A stretch of 64,000 nt of DNA from Trifolium pratense (taxonomy: Eukaryota > Streptophyta > Magnoliopsida > Fabales > Fabaceae), in NCBI RefSeq assembly GCF_020283565.1, contig NC_060059.1, positions 51,279,157 through 51,343,156 of the forward strand. The letters run 5' to 3'. The notes under the pieces were generated by a model that had not been told where the DNA came from, did not search any database, and saw only the letters and a list, made by a program, of their open reading frames with translations. The position numbers and the translations under genes were made by a program. Within the stretch, counting starts at the first letter, position 1; each line of letters starts with the position of its first letter. Shown here one piece after another: positions 56,404-64,000 of this stretch.

Positions 56404-56480
56404 CGTGAACATAGCTCAATTGGATAAGACATTGCATTTAAAATGCAGGGATCAGGGTTCGAACCCCGGTACTTTTCCAC
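56404..56480 (+). mobile_element. tRNA-derived SINE or tRNA-like scrap
   Basis: GTGAACATAGCTCAATTGGA and GGGTTCGAACCCCGG with TTGCATTTAAAATGCAGGG between them. Same family as 4931 and 55756 but opposite orientation. No cloverleaf that fits a tRNA gene, so not a tRNA call. Confidence 0.65.
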
Positions 56481-58092
56481 TATTTCAACGTATTAAAAAG
56501 TAAAATTCTAGCTACGATACTACTTGACAAAACAAAAATCAACCACATATTACTAATACTTAATTATATTATTATTATTATTATTATATGATGTTATATT
56601 AATTTTTAGAAATCGTCAATAAAAATTAATTCCTTATTAGTTTTTTGGTCAAAAACAAAATTTATTAGCTTAATATAATATTTTTTTTACTAACTCAATT
56701 GGGTCAAACATAATTTATTAATTCTTGTTACTTTGGTATTTTTTTTTTAGCATATATGTTCCATATTAATTTTTTGTTGAGATAGTATATTATTTAATAT
56801 TGAGTCCCCTATTTTACAAAATCGGAAATTTGTATTGTTTTATTTTTAAAATTCATACATTTGATCCTTTTTCGTATGATCTTTAATTTTGATGAAGTGG
56901 CGATGTGGACCATACTTATGTATGGATGCCACATCAGACTTAAATTAATCAGAAAATTAAAAATAACCAATAATAATCATCATTGTTCTCTTATTGTTTA
57001 ATAATTTTTGTTTTTATGTTTTATTTAAGATATTAGTTGGAGAGCATTCAGATTGGGTGTCATGAAGACGAAGATTATGGCTAATTTGATATTTTTTATT
57101 TATTAATTTTTAGTGACAGTCACAAAAGCAAGGTTCATAGTGCCATGTCATTTAAAACAGTAACACATCATCAAAATTGAAAACAATCTGAAAATAAGAA
57201 CCAAATAATTAAATTTTTTAAAATATGAAGATTAAAATTATATTGCCGCCTTAACATAATTTTTTTTTTACAAGCCTTAACATAACTTTATATACACACT
57301 GAGTATGGGTTTTATTTTCTTCTAGGCAAACAAGGGAGAGCCTAGTATGTAGTATGCATGGCAGTTTCAAAAGATATATAAATGCAAAGAAGATTGTTAC
57401 AAATGAGGGAAGGCAAAATCCAAAATCCTCCCATGAGTTAAGAAAAATGGTAGTAGGGAAACCCTATAACATTTTATTAATAAAATATTCCCTTGATGCA
57501 ATAGGACAGTGATCCAATTATATATATATTGATCATTGGATTAAGACAATATCAAGGGTTAGGATGTGGAGTAACTCAAAAGAGTTACTCTTGGAGTCAA
57601 TATAACCCTCCTCATATATATATATATTAACGGCTACATTTTATTAATAATAGAACCGAGTCCAAGACGAGCACGGTACACATAAGAGTACAATACAAAG
57701 TAAGAATTATAAACGGCGTAACACCTAAATCCGCCAATACCAAATTGTTCTCAAAGTACAACAAAAGCAAAAGAACCACCTATGCCAACACCCCAACCGT
57801 CCATCTCAACAATAAACTTCGTCGCATCAACCACAACCGAAACGACAACCCCTAAACCAACCAAGAGTCGTTGCACACCATACTCCAGCACCTTTGAATG
57901 CCACCAACACCAACACAAAGACCCAAATCAAGAACACCATAAGCCAAACCTATTGGGATATCAAAACGACACCAACCCAAAAGAGAAAACGCATAGCAGC
58001 CAACAATCACGAAGAACAACTAAACTCAAAACAAAAACACACAAAGTCAGCGGCATAAATGGCTAAAACCACGGCAACCCGAATTTTTTGGA

Positions 58093-58093
<1 letters not shown>
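56481..58093. other. Spacer; possible LINE or gene 3' end on the minus strand at 57620-58075
   Basis: From 58075 to 57640 the minus strand is T/G-rich with few A runs and ends in TTATTAATAAAATGTAGCCG, like the 3' end of a plant retroposon. The plus-strand frame at 57782-58066 is a Thr/Pro/His-rich mirror of it and not convincing. The rest is AT-rich. Confidence 0.35.

Positions 58094-58161
<68 letters not shown>
58094..58161. repeat. (TA)n array left of a TIR element
   Basis: 68 bp of TA repeats ending exactly at the element start. Confidence 0.95.
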
Positions 58162-58165
<4 letters not shown>

Positions 58166-58857
58166 TATGCTATAACACACTCACCTTCAAATTAGAAGGT
58201 GTGTTTTAGCAAGCAACATCTTTTATTAGTTGACAAAAATATCCACCTTTCTTTTTCTTAAGCAACCAAAAACGAAGGGGTATTATCGTAATTAATTAAT
58301 ATATTATTATGAAAAACAAAAATCTCAATTTTCTCTTTCCCCCTTCCTTGAACCAATTTTGCCCAGGTATCCTCTTCTTTGCCTAATTGCACAAGCTGTT
58401 AAATAGCTAGTAGAATTGAATGATCAAATCTTTGAGGTGGTTAAAATTTTCTAAAGTGATTTTTAACTTAAAAATATTAGTTAAGCCACTAGATTTGGTC
58501 TAGTGATGAGGAGTTTGGGTAGTATGTTATAGGTCCTGGGTTCGATTCCCAGCTCATTATAACTTAAAAATATTAGTTTAAGGATGGAAAAGATCTAAAA
58601 AATTGTTAGCTCCAAAAACATATTTTTATCAGAACAAAAGTGTTTTTCTTTTCCTAAAAGACGGTGGAGTGGATAGATAAAGGTTTCAGAAATTTGAATT
58701 TAATTTTTAATAATAAAATAAAGTAAAACAAACTAAATTACAATTAACTCTATAATTTTGAACTGCTCTCAAAATGAAAAGTGGATATTTTTGTCAACTA
58801 GTAAAAGGTGTTGCTTGCTAAAACACACCTTCTAATTTGAAGGTGGGTGTGTCATAG

Positions 58858-58860
<3 letters not shown>
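58162..58860. mobile_element. TIR element, about 700 bp, between two (TA)n arrays
   Basis: Terminal inverted repeats of about 80 bp: CACCTTCAAATTAGAAGGTG then TTTTAGCAAGCAACA and TAGTTGACAAAAATATCCAC occur at the left and, complemented, at the right. No transposase. Contains a SINE. Both flanks are long TA arrays, as in the rice Micron family. Confidence 0.88.
58483..58560 (+). mobile_element. Short tRNA-derived SINE with 18-bp target duplication
   Basis: AACTTAAAAATATTAGTT precedes (58465-58482) and follows (58561-58578) the element exactly. Box A-like TTTGGTCTAGTGATG and box B-like GGGTTCGATTCCC. Confidence 0.9.

Positions 58861-58925
<65 letters not shown>
58861..58925. repeat. (TA)n array right of the TIR element
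   Basis: 65 bp of TA repeats starting at the element end. Confidence 0.95.
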
Positions 58926-58930
<5 letters not shown>

Positions 58931-59535
58931 AAGAAGTGATGGAGAGACCATTATTAACTTGCAATCTTGTCAGCACAATAATTTCCTTCATGATATATGT
59001 ATGATACTATGGAAAACATTGATCTAATCGTAGTCAGTAAGTTCAACGACCACTTTTTCTTGATCATGAGCTTCCAAGGGACAAAGTCGAGAGACTTGAA
59101 ATTCCATCCTTTATTATGTGTTGTTTTCAATTGTAGTAGTTTCCCTCAAGTGGATGAAAAATCAACAAAGAATAGTGGAATTCTTATCTTTGAATATACA
59201 TATTAGTGTTGCACAATCAGTGTTGTATTGGTTTTATAATTCAAACTCTGTTATTCCTGATGTTGCACCAGATGTTGTAGCATCTTCTCATCCAGATGTT
59301 GTACCAGATGTTGAAGCATTTATTCAGCCTCTGAAGCGTTTTAGTCTCTGAAGCAATATAGCCTCTGAACCTCACAACCTCTGAAGTTGATATAGGTTCT
59401 GAAGTATAGGAGGCTCTGAAGCTCTGTTTTGGTTCTGATGCGCGTTTCTGTTTTCTTAACTTTTTAAAGGCAGTTAGTTAGTTTTGTATAGTTGTAATTC
59501 AGTTAATTTTTGTTTATCCTAGGTAGTTATGCAGT
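58926..59535. other. Unassigned; tail of a possible copia coding region and LTR
   Basis: 59236-59351 encodes a short degenerate repeat (PDVAPDVV, PDVVPDVE). GCCTCTGAA words recur to 59420. A leader-like stretch with TATATAAACAAATAAGG resumes beyond the hAT element at 60172, so 59430-60330 may be an LTR into which the hAT element landed. Confidence 0.3.
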
Positions 59536-60136
59536 CACTGGCGGAACTAGGGTGGGGCTGGGATGGGCCGTGGCCACCTCCGGAAAAATAGGAAATTACT
59601 AATATTAATATACCCTTGATTTTATTATAAAATAAACATTATACTAGATATATATTTAGTTACGCGTCCAAAAGCAAAATGTAAGCGCTAGCCTAGTGGC
59701 TCGTAGCATGCTATAACATACTCAGGTAGTGAGTTCAAATCCTGCAAAGCATGTTTGTAACATTTTGTTCTTTTTTCTTCTCTTTTCTTCTGTTTGTTTG
59801 ATTTTCTTTTCCTTTTTCATTTAAAAAAATATATAGATATATCAATATAAAAGAAGCACAATTTCTATTTTTTTTTCCAAAAATATATTATTTAGAGTTA
59901 CACAATTAAATTTTTTAATGACCAAATTTGTGCTTATTATGACTTAACTTTTTGTATGAAATATAAATTTGTGCTTAGAGTTTAATGGGGACTAATGGGA
60001 TGATTTGGCAGAATAAACGGGTACTACTAATGTAAAATTATTTTATATTATCGGTGCAAATTTTATTTTTTCTTTAATTTATACATTATAAATTTTTTCT
60101 CGACCCACCCCAACTTTTTTCCCAGTTCCGCCACTG
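59536..60136. mobile_element. hAT-type MITE, 601 bp
   Basis: 8-bp duplication TATGCAGT (59528-59535, 60137-60144). Ends CACTGGCGGAACTAGGG and, complemented, CAGTGGCGGAACTGGG. A tRNA-like block (GCCTAGTGGCTCGTAGC, GAGTTCAAATCCTGC) lies at 59690-59755. Confidence 0.92.
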
Positions 60137-60144
60137 TATGCAGT

Positions 60145-62236
60145 TACTTGCATTTGAAGTAACAATCTATTGTATATAAACAAATAAGGTCCTTTGTGGA
60201 AGAATAAGATTTTACTTTTCCTTTATTCAATTTCTGCTTATTCTAATTCATCATCTTCTCTCATTTTTCATTCTTCATTCATCTTTCATTATTCTGTGTT
60301 CTTTATTTTGGGATTAATTCCCCAACATGTTGCACTTGATCCAGTTTACAATGGGAGTTTACCAAAAGAGTTTTCACCTCAAGAAAGCCCTGGAGCACCA
60401 CAAAGTCTTAGATTGTATGATTTGTTGCATGGTTTTTGAGATTGTCCGAAAGAGACACATTTGAGATTGTTAGATAATAAAATATTAGGCTTATGCTAAT
60501 GCTATTGAGCTCATTAGGTTCATAGTCCACTAGGTTTTGCAATATAATCTCTTGTAACACTTATTTTGTTATGTAATGTTATTTTAATATTATGAAATCC
60601 TAGTAGTCCCTTTTATTATTATCTTAGTTTGTATCTCTGATTATAACGGAGATAATCATGGATATGGTAGATTTCCGATGAATGAAGGAGTTTTTTAACC
60701 CTCATTTGATTTCAACAAAACCATTTAGCATTAAAAATGTTAAGAATTGAAGCTGATTGTGCATGTGGTGAAAAAATTTGGGAACCAATTAATTCCAAAT
60801 GTGAGAAGAAAAATAGCATTGAAAAATGGGAGTTTCTACGGTGCATTTATCAAATTTTAATGTATCGGTACATTAGAAAAATAAAGTAATAAGTGATGGA
60901 ACAATAAAAAAATAAAGAAAAAAAATGTGTTAATAGAAGTCTTTTAGGTGAATCGGTTAAATAGAGGCATTTTTAATTGTGTAGCAAATTCTAGTAGTAA
61001 ATCCTATATTTTCTTGTAGTGCATTGAAAAATAGATGGGGATAAGTTTCATTTTACCTGTTGCATAGAGAACAAATATTGAGGGAATGTAAATGTGACTA
61101 TGCATTCATAAAACTTGAATATATCGATAAAATTCAAACCAAACTTGTCTAAATTAAATCTATTTATTATGCACGTAGTTTTAATTTATTTTTGAGAGCA
61201 CGTAGTTTTTATTTATGTTATTAAACTAATGTGTATTTTTAAATGATTGTTTTGTAGATATGCATGTTTAGAACATTATAAAAAAAAAATTAAAAACAAA
61301 GGAGCTAAAAATTTGATTATTATGTGAAAATTTTCGTTACTTTTATCTTTATATTTTGAAATTTAAAAAATTCATATTTAATTTTGTTATTTTAAAAATT
61401 CTAAAGCTTTGTAAATATAATATTGTAAACATGCTTAAAAAAATGATTAATCGCACATTTAGTCCCTTACGTTTATTTTAGGTTGCACATTTATGTTTTA
61501 AACGTTTCAAGTTAGTCTCTCAAGTTTCTCGAATTCAATAGAGGTGTCATTTCAATTGCAAATACAAGGAAAGGTTGTAGAGGTGAGATGACTTAAATGG
61601 AAAAGTATTTGTAGACTATATAATACTGATGAATTATTAATTTCAGTTTTAATTTATTATCGATATCAATGTGTGAATGTTGTATTCGACGCCTGTGTTT
61701 GATAGAAATTGTGATTTCACTCTAATAGGGATCCGAGTTTCATGAAAAACAACCCCTTGCATAGATAGGTGATAGAAAGAATTCCTTGTCATTTTACGGG
61801 CATTTAAATTGGTTTAACAAGATATTGAGTAGTGGCCAACAGGTTAAGTTTTGTAGCAACAATAACATAATATCTCGGATGGTTGAGTGTGTTGAGTTGT
61901 TCAACTAGACTTAATTTCAGGGTTCAAGTTCCGGAAATGAAGAAAAATATCCCCTTGCAAGGATAGGTGATAGAAAGAATTGTTTGTCTTTTTATAGGCA
62001 TTTAAATTGGCTTTCCAAATTCCAACTCAGGATTGAGTAGTAGCCAGCAGGCTAAAGTTTGAAAAAGTTAAGAAGAAGGTTTACGCAACTATAAAGAAGA
62101 ATTTTATGCAACAAGAAGTAAATCCAAATTTACACGTATTAAGAAGTTTAAAATTTGTATTGGAATTTGTGCATCTTATATATATTAAATGTATAATTTT
62201 TTAATAATTAATTGGTTTTTTTCAATAAAAAAAGTT
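60145..62236. other. Spacer with SINE-like repeats, no supported gene
   Basis: Two related copies of CCCCTTGCA(TA/AG)GATAGGTGATAG followed by GGCATTTAAATTGG occur at about 61753 and 61951, separated by a tRNA-like block (GGATGGTTGAGTGTG, GGTTCAAGTTCC at 61875-61935). A small frame at 60194-60439 has a hydrophobic start but no known domain. Confidence 0.45.
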
Positions 62237-62460
62237 ATTCCCTCCATCCCAAAATAAATGACCTAGTTGACCACCTTCACGTTTGTCAATGCACAACTTT
62301 AATCATTAATATATTAAATTATCTATTATTAAAAATTATAAAAATTATATATTTTTTGAAATCGAAACAAATCAAACAACATCTCATATGCTAATATTTT
62401 CATATACATATTAGTAGAAAAATACATTCAAAGAAAATCATATAAATAATAGACAAGGTT
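62237..62460. mobile_element. Stowaway-like MITE, right end lost
   Basis: Begins TTCCCTCCATCCCAAAATAA and shares GAAACAAATCAAACAACATC with the element at 47509 (complement). No matching right terminus found. Confidence 0.5.
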
Positions 62461-63606
62461 GTGTCTATACGCATTTCCCCTACAAAACAAGTGTATTTTC
62501 AAAAGTGACATTCATGGGAAATTGTTCCAAAATACTATTGGAAAACTAAACCTATACACTCTCTATCTTGGAAATGGAATTATTAGTGTCCACCACTAGC
62601 GGCCAACGCCCTTTTAGCAGAAGCTTGCAGACAATTCGACACCATCAGCCTTTAACTTCTTGGGGTTAGGCTCCCCAACATATTTAGAAGAATCCTCACC
62701 AAGGTCTTAGGCACTCCTTTTCTTGTTCATTCCCCCTTGATCATGCTCGGGAGAAGGAGTGATAGAAAAAAAAACCAAATAAAGTAGTAGAGATAACCTG
62801 AATTTCATGTGAATAATAAACACACGAAATAATTTTTCTTATTATTTGAATTTGTGCTCTTATTATTTTAGGAGCTATTGTTGCAAATAACTATTAAAAA
62901 GAAATAGTTATAAAATATATACAGAATCAAAATGTCAAATATATTTTATTTAAAATTCAAACCAAGAACATTTAATTTTTTAAATTAATTTTACTGTATA
63001 TTTTATTATAGAGATATACTCAAGACATTTTCTTCTTTAAGTCACTCAAAAAAACTCTTGGGATGACTAAACTTACTACTACTTTACTTATATAAGTTCA
63101 TTACAAAATATACACCTAGATAATTGATTGTTTTTTAGTGGTATTTTCTTATAAATATTCTCGTTTGAAAATTAAAACATCAAAACTATTCCTTTTTTTT
63201 TACTAGAAAACTACCCTATTCACGAAAATATTCCCTTTTATATTAATTTTTGTCAAATCCTATGGTGAATTTGAGAAGAAAAAAAAGGTACATTTCACTT
63301 TGTTTACGAAAGTGTCAATTGAAATTGTGGAAACATTCTAACGAAAATTTTCTTTTTTGTTGTTTTTATTAAATTATAGTTAACCATTAATAGGTAAAAA
63401 TTAGAATTTTTTTTAAGATGAATACTCTGATATCTAAGAATATAGTTGAACCTTTAAACAAATTTTGTGACCATTATGCCATTCAAATTGATCGATATAG
63501 TACAATTTAATGTTTATAATTAACTAATTTTATTTTGGCTTATCATCATAATTGCAAGTAAAGATCGAATATATGTGCAAGGATTTAGATATTTAATTCA
63601 ACTACT
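62461..63606. other. Spacer; unassigned coding-like scrap on the minus strand
   Basis: At 62590-62760 the minus strand reads HDQGGMNKKRSA, a stop, then DSSKYVGEPNPKKLKADGVE, which could be a retroposon ORF1 or gag scrap; family not identified. The rest is AT-rich. Confidence 0.3.
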
Positions 63607-63905
63607 GGACATCACAAAGCAAATCAAGTAATAATATAATTCATAAACATTTAGATGCACAAAATAAAAGAAAACCATTATTTTTATTATATTAATGAAA
63701 ACGGGGAGATAAATCATGCCCCACAATGCTATTGCATAATACATTTAAACAATTGGATATCACAAAGTTGATCAAGTAATAATATACTTTAATTCATCGA
63801 TATTTAGATGCAAAAAAAAAAAACCGTCTTATTTTTATTATATTAATGAAAACGAGGAGAGAAAATCATGCCCGCTACGCTATTGCATAATACATTTAGA
63901 CAATT
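63607..63905. repeat. Tandem duplication (2 x about 148 bp) spanning the stop of the last gene
   Basis: Copy 1 63607-63754 and copy 2 63755-63905 share ATTGCATAATACATTTA(A/G)AC, TTATATTAATGAAAACG and AATCATGCCC. Copy 2 includes the stop codon and last residues of the LEA_2 gene; copy 1 repeats these bases in the 3' untranslated region. Confidence 0.85.
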
Positions 63906-64000
63906 TTGAATTTACGATGCAATTTGGGGCAAGGAAATACCAAATTCTTCCAATTACCACTGTTGCTACCGGGTGAAAACACTATAACAATTGGATTGCA
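63896..64000 (-). CDS. LEA_2-domain protein, C-terminal 34 residues only
   Basis: The gene runs off the window. The visible end is PIVIVFSPGSNSGNWKNL followed by VFPCPKLHRKFKIV and a TAA. It aligns with the C-terminus of the gene at 54841 (PVAVKFPPGGKNGTWKY), so it is a paralogue in the same orientation 9 kb away. The coding region upstream of position 64000 cannot be judged. Confidence 0.75.
   Translation of the reverse strand, partial: CNPIVIVFSPGSNSGNWKNLVFPCPKLHRKFKIV

Noticed and set aside
56404..56480. Possible tRNA gene
   Set aside because: Box A and box B words are present but no arm set fits a cloverleaf, and related copies at 4931 and 55756 show it is a SINE.
57782..58066. Thr/Pro-rich frame of 94 codons on the plus strand
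   Set aside because: It appears to be the mirror of a T/G-rich minus-strand retroposon-like end; no domain.

Overview
This is nuclear DNA of a flowering plant: AT-rich, rich in introns and transposons, with plant retrotransposon lineages (Athila-type Ty3, Ty1-copia, LINEs), tRNA-derived SINEs and MITEs. A papilionoid legume is my best guess from the style of the repeats (the TRIM, the SIRE-like LTR, the SINEs), but that is inference. Nothing prokaryotic or viral is present, and there is no RNA operon or CRISPR array.

Host genes are few and belong to one superfamily. Five LEA_2-domain (NDR1/HIN1-like, NHL) genes lie on the minus strand: a tandem pair at 11797-12426 and 18895-19527, an NHL12/YLS9-like gene at 39629-40258, a divergent LEA_2 membrane protein at 54841-55503, and the C-terminal end of a paralogue of the last one running off the window at 63896-64000. 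All look single-exon, and the complete ones are about 210-220 aa with one membrane anchor near the N-terminus. Members of this family act at the plasma membrane, often in defence and stress responses.

The rest is mobile DNA. 1-3701: 3' part of an internally deleted Athila-type element and a truncated LTR. 3704-9117: a CACTA-like element carrying captured gene pieces, including a UVR/SnoaL-like gene with in-phase splice sites. 9118-11530: a LINE remnant split by a clean 1232-bp solo LTR. 11600-13230 and 18690-25960: the two arms of the NHL duplication; the second is split by a 5.9-kb copia element with almost identical LTRs just upstream of the second NHL gene. 26281-31165: a TIR element, a LINE scrap, a three-LTR TRIM, and a deleted copia next to a hAT scrap. 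33171-38822: MITEs, foldback elements and SINEs. 41700-45940: LINE scraps, then a local duplication holding a Pack-MULE (with a phosphoglycerate-dehydrogenase-like fragment) and a second 9-bp-TSD MITE. 49174-51498 and 59536-60136: two hAT-type elements of one family, the first with a nested solo LTR. 58162-58860: a TIR element sitting between (TA)n arrays.

Several duplications act as natural empty-site controls, so many insertions can be placed to the base with target-site duplications. I found no clearly new biochemical system. The most interesting points are the young copia LTR placed as a possible promoter for an NHL gene, two independent gene-fragment captures, and the CACTA/LTR junction that does not fit simple insertion.
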